Notes: a model not told the origin generated them from the sequence alone. Shown: positions 1 through 7,857, numbered from the stretch's first letter. The stretch is DNA of 19,066 nucleotides from Lachnospiraceae bacterium UBA2864 (GCA_002350525.1 DEFA01000038.1:1-19066), one strand, 5' to 3'. Numbers and translations are program-made.

Positions 1-31
1 TTCTCGCCAAGGATTAGATAAAAGATTCTTT

Positions 32-421
32 TTAGCAAAGTGCCGGCATAAACTTGGCAAAAAGATAAAGTCCTTCATCTCCTGCATGTACTTCATGATG
101 AACTTTAGCAGGCATAACGGATATTACTCCGGGTTCATACTTAATCTTTGCTCCGTCATTTATGGCATATCCGCTTCCCTCAATAACCTCATGAGTTTCA
201 AGCTGCGGATCATGTATATGATCCAGTATACTCTTACCCGGTGCTATTCTCACAAGATGATAACTGTATGCACCACCGGTTTCCGCAGAAGTTAAAATAT
301 GCTTTAATTCTACTCCCTCGAATGTAGGATGCTTAGACCATGGGATATTTCCAAAATCTACGTCCTTCCCGGGAACCGAGTATCTGCCCTGATTAAATGC
401 TTCAAATAATCTGTTTTCCAT
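32..421 (-). CDS. Cupin-domain protein
   Basis: A 129-residue single-domain cupin with no signal peptide or membrane segment. Motif 1 is visible around residues 68-78 (HIH, then THE) and motif 2 at His108-His109, the usual metal-binding histidines and glutamate of a conserved beta-barrel. The start is the ATG at 421, because GAGAGGTG lies six bases upstream; an in-frame GTG at 430 overlaps that ribosome binding site and is less likely. Small cupins of this type either bind metal and a small ligand or act as isomerases or dioxygenases, and the sequence does not say which. It lies 49 bp downstream of an AraC-type regulator on the same strand, so the two are probably co-transcribed. Confidence 0.8.
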   Translation of the reverse strand: MENRLFEAFNQGRYSVPGKDVDFGNIPWSKHPTFEGVELKHILTSAETGGAYSYHLVRIAPGKSILDHIHDPQLETHEVIEGSGYAINDGAKIKYEPGVISVMPAKVHHEVHAGDEGLYLFAKFMPALC

Positions 422-470
422 AATGATCACCTCTCTTTTTTGATGAAATGATCATAATAAAAATCTCATG

Positions 471-1073
471 TTATGACTTGGATAAAATTGCGGAGTTTAT
501 ATACTGTTCCGGTGATATACCAACCTGCTTCTTGAACACCCGGTCCAAATGGCTCTGATCACAGAAGCCGACCATGTGCGCCACATCTATAACCTTATAA
601 CCTTCCCGTAAAAGCTCCTGAGCTTTTCGGACCCGGCATTGCATCTGGAACTTATGCGGAGTAAGTCCATTTTCCGAGGCGAATTTTCTGATCATATGGT
701 AAGAAGAAATGTTCACCTTCTGAGACATTTCCTCAATACTTATCTCCAACTCAGGATTACCTATTATCTCATTCTTTATGATATCCAGCTCGCCTCTTAT
801 ATCTCCATCCACCGGCAGGCATGTTGTGATCATTGAATAATACTCTGATACAGGATTTATCGAATGAACAGTATCAGGTGCCACGGTAAAGTATTCCCCC
901 TCATGACATTCAAATGTTTCAGCTCCGATACCGATCGATACTACGCCCTCTGTAACTATCCCGAAGACATAATGATCTGTATGAGTATGACGCGGATAGG
1001 ATATTTTCACATGCTCCATACTCACTATTTCAATACCTGTTGACTTATCTTCTATAAATTCGAGTTTTTCCAT
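471..1073 (-). CDS. AraC-family transcriptional regulator with cupin sensor domain
   Basis: A 200-residue regulator. Residues 20-85 form a cupin-like sensor with a His-rich motif (H29, H31, H34) and the typical 'HEGEYFTVAPDTVH' second half. Residues 110-198 carry the two AraC helix-turn-helix motifs, at about 112-134 and 160-182, ending in the conserved 'VGFCDQSHLDRVFKK' stretch. The protein probably binds a small ligand in the N-terminal barrel and DNA through the C-terminal pair of helices. The start at 1073 has only a weak AGAG-type ribosome binding site. It begins 9 bp after the small ORF at 1083-1253 and is followed by the cupin gene, its likely target or partner. The specific ligand cannot be read from the sequence. 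Confidence 0.87.
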   Translation of the reverse strand: MEKLEFIEDKSTGIEIVSMEHVKISYPRHTHTDHYVFGIVTEGVVSIGIGAETFECHEGEYFTVAPDTVHSINPVSEYYSMITTCLPVDGDIRGELDIIKNEIIGNPELEISIEEMSQKVNISSYHMIRKFASENGLTPHKFQMQCRVRKAQELLREGYKVIDVAHMVGFCDQSHLDRVFKKQVGISPEQYINSAILSKS

Positions 1074-1082
1074 AGCTCTAAA

Positions 1083-1253
1083 TCATTTCTTTTTATAATT
1101 ATTCAAGGCGTCCTGCATTTTAGAATTCTCAGCGTGTTCTCTGTATTTCGTTATCATCACACTGACAATCATACTGATTGTGTAGGATATGACAAATCCC
1201 GCCCATGCCTTTACGTCGGATATAGGGAACCAAGTAAAGCTAATCTTCTTCAT
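1083..1253 (-). CDS. Small membrane protein (56 aa), possibly a C-terminal remnant
   Basis: A 56-residue ORF with one clear hydrophobic helix at about residues 17-34, followed by a charged, Lys-rich cytoplasmic tail ending in KKK. An in-frame TAG lies three codons upstream of the ATG and no good ribosome binding site precedes it. The composition resembles the last membrane helix and tail of small multi-pass membrane proteins common in Clostridia, so it may be the end of a decayed gene rather than a functional small protein. Its stop lies 9 bp before the AraC-type gene. Function unknown. Confidence 0.4.
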   Translation of the reverse strand: MKKISFTWFPISDVKAWAGFVISYTISMIVSVMITKYREHAENSKMQDALNNYKKK

Positions 1254-1284
1254 TGGTGTCTACATTAATTCCTGATGATCTACG

Positions 1285-1956
1285 TTATCTTATCTTTCCG
1301 CCATGAAATACACATTCATATATTTTTACATCATTCAGGTATATTTCTTCATAACCCTGGAACCAGGTAAAATCACCGGTCACCTTACACCTGTATGTAT
1401 ATTCACCGGACTGATAGATTTCGGGGCCTCTGTAAGGCATCTTCTTATCTGCCGCACGCAGAGCTTCCTTCAGGAAATCTCCGCTGAATCTGTCATCCAG
1501 GACTCTGCCGATATAGTTCATAGCCCATACGGTGACACCCTTCTTCCAGACCGCTTCTTCTCCGGCAAACTCTTCTCCGCCGAGATAGGTATCATGATAC
1601 ATGTAGTCCCCGTCTTCGTATCTGAAGTCGTGGGACGCTGGCCTTGTAGCATCCACTTCATTCATAAATCCCGCATAGGTATTTACATTTGCCTTCAGCC
1701 TGAACTCTATCAGTTCATCGATATCAGTCTGCTCTTCTGCAGAAATATTAACCGCACAATTCTGATCCTTCACCAGATAATCCACACTGACATTCATCAG
1801 GTTACTTATCTGGATAAGATTGTAAATGTCCGGATAAACGAGCGAAGACTCCCACTTCGCTACTGCCTGTCTGGAAACGCCGAGTTTCTCGGCTAACTCC
1901 TCCTGAGTTAAACCTTTATTCTTTCTGAGAATTTGTAATTTTTCGGAAAATACCAT
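1285..1956 (-). CDS. XRE-family regulator with DUF5680 domain
   Basis: A 223-residue protein. Residues 6-61 are a Cro/C1-type helix-turn-helix ('LTQEELAEKLGVSRQAVAKWE'). Residues from about 85 to the end match the DUF5680 pattern as I know it, with SRPxSHDF-like, 'YMYHDTYLGGEEFAGEEAVW', 'RGPEIYQSGEYTY' and 'WFQGYEEIY' blocks. The C-terminal domain probably senses a ligand. The start is taken at 1956 because GGAGGTGAT lies just upstream; the in-frame ATG at 1980 would precede that ribosome binding site. The gene follows a second XRE gene on the same strand across a 104-bp spacer containing an inverted repeat. Confidence 0.85.
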   Translation of the reverse strand: MVFSEKLQILRKNKGLTQEELAEKLGVSRQAVAKWESSLVYPDIYNLIQISNLMNVSVDYLVKDQNCAVNISAEEQTDIDELIEFRLKANVNTYAGFMNEVDATRPASHDFRYEDGDYMYHDTYLGGEEFAGEEAVWKKGVTVWAMNYIGRVLDDRFSGDFLKEALRAADKKMPYRGPEIYQSGEYTYRCKVTGDFTWFQGYEEIYLNDVKIYECVFHGGKIR

Positions 1957-1998
1957 TTTTATCACCTCCGAAATTATCATACAAGAATATTCAGGTTC

Positions 1999-2039
1999 AT
2001 AACATTAACCTGCAGTAGCATTTCCGCTACTTATGTTAT
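1999..2039. promoter_or_regulatory. Imperfect inverted repeat upstream of the DUF5680 regulator gene
   Basis: The plus strand reads ATAACAT, then AGTAGC-6 nt-GCTACT, then ATGTTAT: a perfect 6-bp inner stem and a 7-bp outer arm pair separated by an asymmetric internal loop. One arm overlaps a possible -35 (TGTTAT) for the gene at 1285-1956, with TATGAT 17 bp further on. It could be an operator for one of the two flanking XRE proteins or an RNA hairpin between the genes. No U-run follows, so it is not an intrinsic terminator. Confidence 0.4.
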
Positions 2040-2060
2040 ACAGGCACTGTGACTCATTAA

Positions 2061-2618
2061 TTATGATAACATACCCAGAATCAGAAATGCGCCTCCGATA
2101 AGTATAACAGGTATCAATAGCAGGCATGCTCCGATAGCAGCTGCTCCAAAGGATTTTTTACCCCGCATCTTACAGATAATGCCGTATATGATGAGTAACA
2201 GACCGGGAATAATGGCTACCCACGGAATACCAGCTTGTATCTGCAGCTTGTCAGCATTCCAATTAATACCGAGCAGAATTTCCAAAATCGAAATTAATAA
2301 GGTGGTTCCCGCAAAGGTGTAAATAATTATTCTGTGTCTTTCCTCAATATCCGTCTTGGCGATCTGAATAACGTTATCTACAGTTTCCTCCGCAACCGTG
2401 TTCGCATTTGTTGTTTCTGATTTCATAAGTTCTGTAATGGATACCTCTAAAGCATCAGCTAAAACTTCTATTGTATTTATGTCCGGGAAGCCTAAACCTC
2501 TTTCCCATTTACTGACTGCCTTATCTGTCACCTGGATTTTTGCAGCTAAATCTTTCTGAGTCATATTAAGATTCTTTCTTCTGTCAGCTACAAAGCGACC
2601 GAATTTTTCTGCATCCAT
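2061..2618 (-). CDS. XRE-family regulator with C-terminal membrane helices
   Basis: A 185-residue protein. Residues 6-64 are a Cro/C1-type helix-turn-helix ('MTQKDLAAKIQVTDKAVSKWERGLGFPD'). After a linker there are three hydrophobic helices at about 97-117, 132-150 and 158-182, so the DNA-binding domain would be held at the cytoplasmic face of the membrane. This layout is common in Clostridia, where the partner genes are often stress or envelope functions, but the target here is not evident. The ATG at 2618 is preceded by AAGGAGGTGAAG, which decides the start; the in-frame ATG at 2654 has no such site. The gene stands between an oxidoreductase gene and the DUF5680 regulator, all on the same strand. 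Confidence 0.83.
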   Translation of the reverse strand: MDAEKFGRFVADRRKNLNMTQKDLAAKIQVTDKAVSKWERGLGFPDINTIEVLADALEVSITELMKSETTNANTVAEETVDNVIQIAKTDIEERHRIIIYTFAGTTLLISILEILLGINWNADKLQIQAGIPWVAIIPGLLLIIYGIICKMRGKKSFGAAAIGACLLLIPVILIGGAFLILGMLS

Positions 2619-2673
2619 TTTCTTCACCTCCTTCGATTGCCATCCTATGATCATTCAATAGAAAAAACAACCG

Positions 2674-2730
2674 ACGTATCGTTTACCGGCCTAAAACCGC
2701 CATTTTACGGGCATTCTACGATTCGTTTAC
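2674..2730. promoter_or_regulatory. Paired direct repeats upstream of the XRE gene
   Basis: Two near-identical direct repeats, ACGTATCGTTTAC at 2674-2685 (one base shorter) and ACGATTCGTTTAC at 2718-2730, are spaced about 44 bp centre to centre. The second overlaps the end of the flavin oxidoreductase gene. They sit upstream of a possible minus-strand promoter (TTGTTT, 17 bp, TAGGAT) for the gene at 2061-2618, so they may be operators for autoregulation. This is inference from spacing and sequence only. Confidence 0.3.
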
Positions 2731-3275
2731 AAGTCCGAACAGGTATCTCTCAGAATCGATTCAACATCAGCACCGATTATATCAAGTCCCTCAGCTTTAA
2801 TCTGATATACTTCCTCTATTCCGTAAAATGTATTGGCAAGCGCTTTAACATAACCGAATCCGAAAGCATCCGATATTATAGGACCTCCTGCAGTTGTGAC
2901 ATAATACAGGCTCTTTGCCTTGCATAGTCCCTGAGGTATGCCGGTGTCAGAATATGTAAATGTTACGCCCAAAACATTTATCTGTTCAAAATACTGCTTC
3001 AGCATTGCCGGAAAAGACAGATCATAATATGGCGCTGCTATTACTATAGAATCCGCTTCGGCAAAATCCCTTGCAAGCGAAAACAGCGGATCATCATATT
3101 TTCCTTCATTCTCTAATGCATCTCTTCGAACTATAAAATCTTCATTAACAACCGGAAACTCAATCTTTTCCAGCTTAACTTCCTTAATCTCTCCGTCAAA
3201 CGTATCCAGCAGTTTTTTAGCCACCCTGAGCGTTCTTGAACGCTCACGGACACAAGCATTTACAAAAAGAATCAT
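2727..3275 (-). CDS. NAD(P)H-dependent flavin oxidoreductase, flavodoxin-like fold
   Basis: A 182-residue protein of the flavodoxin_2/NADPH-dependent FMN reductase type. The N-terminal strand MILFVNACVR is followed by an RSRTLR phosphate-binding loop. The central 'IVIAAPYYDLSFPAMLKQYFE' is the conserved flavin-contact strand and helix of NAD(P)H quinone reductases, and 'YYVTTAGGPI' is the second nucleotide-side loop. It is cytosolic, with no targeting signal. The family transfers electrons from NAD(P)H to quinones, azo or other electrophilic compounds through FMN. The start at 3275 is fixed by AAAGGAGGTAATC immediately upstream. It has its own promoter at 3371-3398 downstream of a terminator, so it is probably a separate transcription unit. 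Confidence 0.87.
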   Translation of the reverse strand: MILFVNACVRERSRTLRVAKKLLDTFDGEIKEVKLEKIEFPVVNEDFIVRRDALENEGKYDDPLFSLARDFAEADSIVIAAPYYDLSFPAMLKQYFEQINVLGVTFTYSDTGIPQGLCKAKSLYYVTTAGGPIISDAFGFGYVKALANTFYGIEEVYQIKAEGLDIIGADVESILRDTCSDL

Positions 3276-3370
3276 ATGATTACCTCCTTTAAATATTTGA
3301 TTAAATATCCTGTATTTCTCCCTTTGCAAAGAGATTATCTTCCGCTTCACGCTCCTCCATCTACTTCTTT

Positions 3371-3398
3371 ACTATACCATAATTCTTTTCCCTTAACA
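3371..3398 (-). promoter_or_regulatory. SigA-type promoter for the flavin oxidoreductase gene
   Basis: On the minus strand, TGTTAA (3398-3393), 16 bp, TATAGT (3376-3371). The -10 is extended, reading TGG before TATAGT. Transcription would start near 3364, leaving a leader of about 90 nt before the ATG at 3275. Confidence 0.45.
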
Positions 3399-3454
3399 GT
3401 TATAACTTCATTTTTAGTCAAGGGTTTGGGAATTCGTCCCAAGTATCATTTTTC

Positions 3455-3493
3455 AAAAAAACCCTCCTTACTGGTTTGTCCAGTAAAGAGGGG
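3455..3493 (-). terminator. Intrinsic terminator after the Crp/Fnr-type gene
   Basis: On the minus strand a 13-position stem, CCCTCTTTACTGG with CCAGTAAGGAGGG (one mismatch), closes a 5-nt loop and is followed by TTTTTTTG. It begins 17 bp after the stop codon at 3510 and ends the transcript of the aldo/keto reductase and Crp-type genes. Confidence 0.9.
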
Positions 3494-3509
3494 ACATATA
3501 CAACAAGAC

Positions 3510-4106
3510 TTATACATCATCCTTCATAGCACTTCTGATTCTGCTTAAAGATTCAGGGGTAATGCCCAGATATGTTGCGATATGTTTTTGAGGAGCACGA
3601 TTACACACATTCGGAAATACCTTTTTGAAATGGATATATCTCTCAGTAGCATTCTCGACCAAAAAGCCGTTCTCCCTGTATAGTTTATAACGTACAGAAC
3701 TCTCAAGAATAACTATCCACAAATCCTTGAATGCAGCATTACTACGGATTAACTCCCTCACTTTGGATGTCTCACAGAGCATGATGGTGGAGTCTTCCAG
3801 AGCCTCCCACATGCACATACGCTCTTTGTATCCGAAGAAGCCCTCATCCATTAAGAGTGATCCTTCTACAGCAAACCCTCTGGTTATATCATTTCCGTCA
3901 CTATCAATATAATAAGAACGTGCCAGACCGCTTAACATTAGGCCGCCGTACTCGGTATCATCACCGACGGACGCAATTAAAGCTCCTTTGGTTATAACTC
4001 TGAAGCTGGACATAGCGATCAGTTCACCGAGGACTTCCTTTTCCGCCGGTATGTTATACTCAGCGGCAAGTTTCAATAATTGCTCAACTATGTATTCTTT
4101 ATCCAT
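3510..4106 (-). CDS. Crp/Fnr-family transcriptional regulator
   Basis: A 198-residue protein. Residues 25-120 have the cyclic-nucleotide-binding-like beta-barrel pattern ('GGLMLSGLARSYYIDSDG', 'GSLLMDEGFFG'). Residues 145-195 are a winged helix with the recognition segment 'APQKHIATYLGITPESLSRIR' at 171-191. No Cys cluster for an Fe-S centre is seen, so it is not a classic FNR, and no clear cAMP phosphate-binding arginine can be assigned. The start at 4106 is set by AGGAAGGTGTAAG. It begins 16 bp after the aldo/keto reductase stop and is probably cotranscribed, perhaps sensing the electrophiles or redox state the neighbouring enzymes handle. That link is inference. Confidence 0.85.
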   Translation of the reverse strand: MDKEYIVEQLLKLAAEYNIPAEKEVLGELIAMSSFRVITKGALIASVGDDTEYGGLMLSGLARSYYIDSDGNDITRGFAVEGSLLMDEGFFGYKERMCMWEALEDSTIMLCETSKVRELIRSNAAFKDLWIVILESSVRYKLYRENGFLVENATERYIHFKKVFPNVCNRAPQKHIATYLGITPESLSRIRSAMKDDV

Positions 4107-4122
4107 CTTACACCTTCCTAAA

Positions 4123-5043
4123 TTATTGTGGTTCCCATACCCCTTGCTGCCTGATTCCCGTTGCGGCAGCCGCCGAAGAAAGCTTATCGATTTCAGCAGG
4201 CTCAAGGCTTACTCTTAATGCATCGACAAGAAGCTCTGCATATTTCTTTTTTGTTATGCCGACAATTGGAACAGCACCTTTTGCAATAGCCCACAGAATC
4301 GGAATCTGCGACTTATCAATATTATACTTCAAAGCTATCTGATTCATAAGTCCCAGAAGACCTTCTATTTTCTTAAACTTTCTCTTCGGAAAAGCTAGAT
4401 TCCTCATTGAAAATGTAGGGAAATGATGCTTTGCATTATATCTTCCCGCAAGCGCCCCCTGTTCAAGAACCATATACGCGTAATATGTTATCCCTTTACT
4501 ATTGCAGTAATCGATGATCGGCTGCTGGTCATTCCTAAGCAGGCTGAAGTGATTTTGAACCGCTCCGAGTTTAAAACCTTCTTTAGACAGAACATCTTCT
4601 GCCATCTTTATATCCTGCATAGATACGTTGGATATTCCGATAGACTTGATACGTCCATCCTTCAGCAGAGGTATGGCATCCTTCAGATTTTCTTTAAGAT
4701 TAATCGGTTTATGTATCCAAAAAAGATCTGCAGAACTAAGACCGAGCCTCGTCATACTTTCCTCAAAGGACTTCTCAAGATCACCTGTTCTAAACTTCTT
4801 GTTAGGGAAATATTTTGTTGAGAGAAATATATCCTCTCTCCCATTTATGAACTTCCCCAAAAGCTTCTCGCAGGAGCCCATACCATACACGGCGGCCGTA
4901 TCCCACTTGATCAGACCGAGTCTCACTGCTTCGTCAAAGGTTTCTCTCAAACTGTTTTCATCATAACTCTGTCCAAATACCATTTTGGATCCATTGTTTC
5001 CCGGTCCCCACGCCCATGTGCCTATCATTACATCCTTCATCAT
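4123..5043 (-). CDS. Aldo/keto reductase
   Basis: A 306-residue TIM-barrel oxidoreductase that would reduce carbonyl compounds with NADPH in the cytosol. All four catalytic tetrad residues can be placed: Asp48 and Tyr53 in KWDTAAVYG, Lys77 in STKYFP and His111 in FWIHKP. The C-terminal 'VPIVGITKKKYAELLVDAL' corresponds to the cofactor phosphate-binding loop. The start at 5043 has GAAGGAGG seven bases upstream; an in-frame ATG at 5067 lies before that site, and a second ATG immediately follows the first. Substrate unknown. The Crp-type gene follows 16 bp downstream. Confidence 0.92.
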   Translation of the reverse strand: MMKDVMIGTWAWGPGNNGSKMVFGQSYDENSLRETFDEAVRLGLIKWDTAAVYGMGSCEKLLGKFINGREDIFLSTKYFPNKKFRTGDLEKSFEESMTRLGLSSADLFWIHKPINLKENLKDAIPLLKDGRIKSIGISNVSMQDIKMAEDVLSKEGFKLGAVQNHFSLLRNDQQPIIDYCNSKGITYYAYMVLEQGALAGRYNAKHHFPTFSMRNLAFPKRKFKKIEGLLGLMNQIALKYNIDKSQIPILWAIAKGAVPIVGITKKKYAELLVDALRVSLEPAEIDKLSSAAAATGIRQQGVWEPQ

Positions 5044-5143
5044 CGATGTACCTCCTTCATATCTCATGAAGACAGGATATCATCTATCGATAACTCTTGC
5101 ATTGATGTATGTTAATTCATGAAGTATTTTTTGGGGGGGATTA

Positions 5144-5935
5144 TCATAAATCATGTGAATTCAGCCAGCTTTTCACAACACCTTTAAATATTTCCGGCTG
5201 CTCTATCTGCAGATTATGACCCGCTTTTTCTACCGCTATATAGGTAGCATTTGTATACTTCTCCATAAGATCGAACTGATCCTTATACCCTACTTCAGTA
5301 TCCTGCTTCGCAGCGATAATGAGACAAGGTATCTGACACGGTTCCTCTAAATCATCCGGATTAAAAGAGAAACTACCTTCCAGAACATTATTTAAGAAAT
5401 CCCAGTCAGCACTTGCCAGCGCCGGCATCAGATATTTCTCATACCGTTCCCAGACTTCTTTAGTAAGGACTACGTTCATGAGCATAAAACTATCCCTTTC
5501 CTCTTTAGAAAGAAAATTTAATAGAGCATCGTCTTTCTCCATAACTGTTAGTGGTTCTACACGACCCTGCTTCTCACCGGGTATAATACAAGGAACCAGA
5601 AGAATGATTTTGCTTAACATTTCCGGGAACTTATTAACAAATCCCCTTGCAAGGAGACCGCCATAGGATTGTCCTATGATCATAAATGGTTCCCTAATTA
5701 CATCGGCAGCAAATTCATGCAGAAGTTCCAGAATATCATCAGAATTTCTAACATTTCCATGTTCAGAAGCCCCCATCCCCGGTAAGTCGATATAATAACG
5801 CCTGTAGCCCGGAACCTCTTTAAAGATCGGTTCAAACGCTCCTTTCATGGTAAGCTTACTGATTCCCCAGCCGTGAATGATCAGAACAGGAGTTCCGTCA
5901 CCTATCACTTCATAGTTTATTATCCCATAATTCAT
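5144..5935 (-). CDS. Alpha/beta hydrolase
   Basis: A 263-residue hydrolase with the complete catalytic machinery: oxyanion-loop HGWG at 21-24, nucleophile elbow GQSYGG with Ser90, acid Asp212 in AAKQDTE and His240 in KAGHNLQIEQPE. The cap region between them is of normal size. There is no signal peptide, so it acts in the cytosol. The fold class includes esterases, C-C bond hydrolases and lactonases, and the sequence does not decide among them. Only a weak AGGG precedes the ATG. It starts 38 bp after the nitroreductase stop and is probably cotranscribed with it. Confidence 0.9.
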   Translation of the reverse strand: MNYGIINYEVIGDGTPVLIIHGWGISKLTMKGAFEPIFKEVPGYRRYYIDLPGMGASEHGNVRNSDDILELLHEFAADVIREPFMIIGQSYGGLLARGFVNKFPEMLSKIILLVPCIIPGEKQGRVEPLTVMEKDDALLNFLSKEERDSFMLMNVVLTKEVWERYEKYLMPALASADWDFLNNVLEGSFSFNPDDLEEPCQIPCLIIAAKQDTEVGYKDQFDLMEKYTNATYIAVEKAGHNLQIEQPEIFKGVVKSWLNSHDL

Positions 5936-5973
5936 TTCATTATTACCCTGTTTTTACTTGTTTACACTATTAG

Positions 5974-6591
5974 TTAGAATTTTTCCCAATGTATCTGCGC
6001 ATCATAATCTACATCTATCTGCTTTGTAAGAGCAGCACCCTCAGCAGGTCGTCCAACTCCTATAAAGCATGGTATTAGATATTCATCAGGAATATTTAAA
6101 GCCTCTTTCGCTACAGTCTCTTCATTTCCCAATGGGATTCTGACATTACATCCGTAACCTTCTGACACAGCCGCGAGCCACACATTTTCTATGCTGCACC
6201 AAATGGATGCATAACAGTTAAGGTCTGACAAACAGGAAGGTTTCAGTATATCCACCTTTTTCTTCATCAGTGGAATTATGATTGCGGCAGCATCGATTAA
6301 CATTCTGTATTGCTTTGGCACAGCAATCTGATAACTCTCCTTCTGAATGGGATCAGAAATAAATGTCATAGCATCCACATCCTTCACGGTCAGATTCTTA
6401 GGGATTCCTTCAATTACACTTTTCATAATCTCCTTATCTGTCACCACTATGTAATTCCAATCTCTGAAATGATCATTTGCAGGTGCCGTGTATGCAGCCT
6501 TAACTATTCTCTCCAAAATATCCTTGGAAATGCTCTCATCTGCAAAATCTCTTATACTATGTCTTGAATTAATCACTTCATAAAAATCCAT
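5974..6591 (-). CDS. Nitroreductase-family FMN enzyme
   Basis: A 205-residue nitroreductase-fold protein. The opening 'SRHSIRDFADESI' at 9-21 holds the FMN-phosphate-contacting Arg/Ser residues, 'AAYTAPANDHFRDWNYIVV' is the second FMN-contact block, and 'IWCSIENVWLAAVSEGYGC' plus 'IPCFIGVGRPAE' are the C-terminal family blocks. The family works as a dimer, transferring electrons from NAD(P)H to nitro, quinone or enone compounds. The start at 6591 follows GAGAGGATATTATAA. It heads a minus-strand set with the hydrolase and faces a divergent LysR-type gene, whose product is the natural candidate regulator. Confidence 0.9.
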   Translation of the reverse strand: MDFYEVINSRHSIRDFADESISKDILERIVKAAYTAPANDHFRDWNYIVVTDKEIMKSVIEGIPKNLTVKDVDAMTFISDPIQKESYQIAVPKQYRMLIDAAAIIIPLMKKKVDILKPSCLSDLNCYASIWCSIENVWLAAVSEGYGCNVRIPLGNEETVAKEALNIPDEYLIPCFIGVGRPAEGAALTKQIDVDYDAQIHWEKF

Positions 6592-6609
6592 TTATAATAT
6601 CCTCTCTAA

Positions 6610-6660
6610 ATTAAATTATATAATCAAAACGTAAATTTTGTCGCGATTCTCATTTACAGT
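6610..6660. promoter_or_regulatory. Divergent promoter region with inverted repeat GTAAAT-N15-ATTTAC
   Basis: Between the nitroreductase gene and the LysR-type gene, GTAAAT at 6631-6636 and ATTTAC at 6652-6657 form a dyad. It overlaps the expected -35 area of a minus-strand promoter whose -10, TATAAT, is at 6615-6620. A dyad at that place is typical for LysR-type control of a divergent target, but the binding is inferred. Confidence 0.4.
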
Positions 6661-6777
6661 TTTATCTTATCATCAAACTTATATACTGTGAAATGAATTT
6701 ATGTTATTATTTATAAACAAATGGAATAAATAATTTTTCTCTGTTAACCGTGAATTGTGAAAACCAAGGAGAACAAT

Positions 6778-7680
6778 ATGACAACATCTCAGCTTGAATG
6801 CTTTATCAGCCTCGCAGGAACCCTCAATTATATGAAAACCGCTGAACAGCTCGGCCTTACGCAGCCCGCTGTATCTAAACAGATTCAGACCCTGGAAACA
6901 GAACTCAACTGTAAACTCTTCAACAGAACCACCAGGTCTGTAACACTGACAAAGGCCGGCAGTGCATTTCTCGCGGATGCGAATACCATAATTGATACCT
7001 TTTACCACTCCAAAGAGCGTATATCAAATTATCAGGAAAGGGATCTCCACAGTCTTAAAATCGGCTATATGGACCCGCACACAATATATCTTATAAGCAG
7101 AATTCTTAAACCTTTATTTTTATCAAAACCAAACGTGATACCGGAGTTTACTCAGGACCAGACAGACGCCAACTTAAGCCGTCTATCGAACAACCAACTG
7201 GATTTGGTAGTAGGCATAAAGGATGCAAAATTCAAAGATTCCAATATTCATTTTACTAAGTTATATGATGAAGAATTATATTGTGTATTAAATAAAGACC
7301 ACATTCTGGCAAAAGACTTAAAAGCACATAAAAAGAAGACGGTAACCACCAAAGATTTATGGGGCTACCGTCAGATTATTTCTGTTCCACCATACCTGAT
7401 AAGGAACCTCTTTTCAAGAAGGCGATATATCGTACCTGTAAATGAAGAAGCAGATAATGCCATATGTACAAATGCCACCGAAGCATACGGCTTGCTTCTT
7501 GCAAACTATGGATATGCGCTCCTGGCAGGTTATGAAATACTGGAGCATAAAGACCTTGTTACATATAAATGGGAGGAATCACCTCATGCTCCTTTTGGAA
7601 TCTACAGTAAATCAGCTGCTCTAAAGGATAAAAGCTCTATGGAATATGCTTTTATCCAGATTGCTGTAACACTGGTGTAG
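6778..7680 (+). CDS. LysR-family transcriptional regulator
   Basis: A 300-residue LysR-type regulator. Residues 1-60 form the winged helix-turn-helix, with 'NYMKTAEQLGLTQPAVSKQIQTLE' and then 'LFNRTTRSVTLTKAG'. A linker helix leads to the periplasmic-binding-protein-like effector domain from about residue 88 onward. The start at 6778 is chosen for the AAGGAGAACAAT ribosome binding site; an in-frame ATG at 6757 lacks one. It is divergent from the nitroreductase-hydrolase genes and probably controls them. No convincing terminator follows it; 53 bp after its stop the accessory DNA begins. Confidence 0.92.
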   Translation: MTTSQLECFISLAGTLNYMKTAEQLGLTQPAVSKQIQTLETELNCKLFNRTTRSVTLTKAGSAFLADANTIIDTFYHSKERISNYQERDLHSLKIGYMDPHTIYLISRILKPLFLSKPNVIPEFTQDQTDANLSRLSNNQLDLVVGIKDAKFKDSNIHFTKLYDEELYCVLNKDHILAKDLKAHKKKTVTTKDLWGYRQIISVPPYLIRNLFSRRRYIVPVNEEADNAICTNATEAYGLLLANYGYALLAGYEILEHKDLVTYKWEESPHAPFGIYSKSAALKDKSSMEYAFIQIAVTLV

Positions 7681-7733
7681 CAGTCATCCTCCGATGCACC
7701 TGCACCGAACATAGTGATGAATAACTAAAAACG

Positions 7734-7815
7734 CCCTGAGCGATCATTGCTTCAAATCAGTGTTCGGCATAGATACTGGGGTTCTTGAAGACGGTGTATA
7801 TTATGCGTGTATTAC
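7734..7815. repeat. Left boundary repeat: gdhA 3'-end core plus cassette tail (copy 1)
   Basis: The first 22 bp (7734-7755, starting CCCTGAGCGATCATTGCT) are identical to the 3' coding end of gdhA at 18135-18156. The following 60 bp match 15968-16026 with a handful of substitutions, so the whole is a direct repeat of 15946-16026. It marks the host-distal boundary of the inserted DNA. Left of the core, the minus strand still reads GGC GTT, which would encode the Gly-Val of the gdhA tail with a different Gly codon. This suggests the ancestral gdhA end lay here before insertion. Confidence 0.85.
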
Positions 7816-7857
7816 TAACTTAGAGTGTTAAAAAAGCTTAATTGCAATGATCACCTA

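Noticed and set aside
1303..1896. 197-codon plus-strand reading frame
   Set aside because: It lies antisense to the clear XRE-DUF5680 gene, has no ribosome binding site and no recognisable domain.
7752..7835. Short plus-strand reading frame through the tail repeat
   Set aside because: The frame is open in both tail copies, but most differences between them change the amino acid, so there is no sign of protein-level selection.
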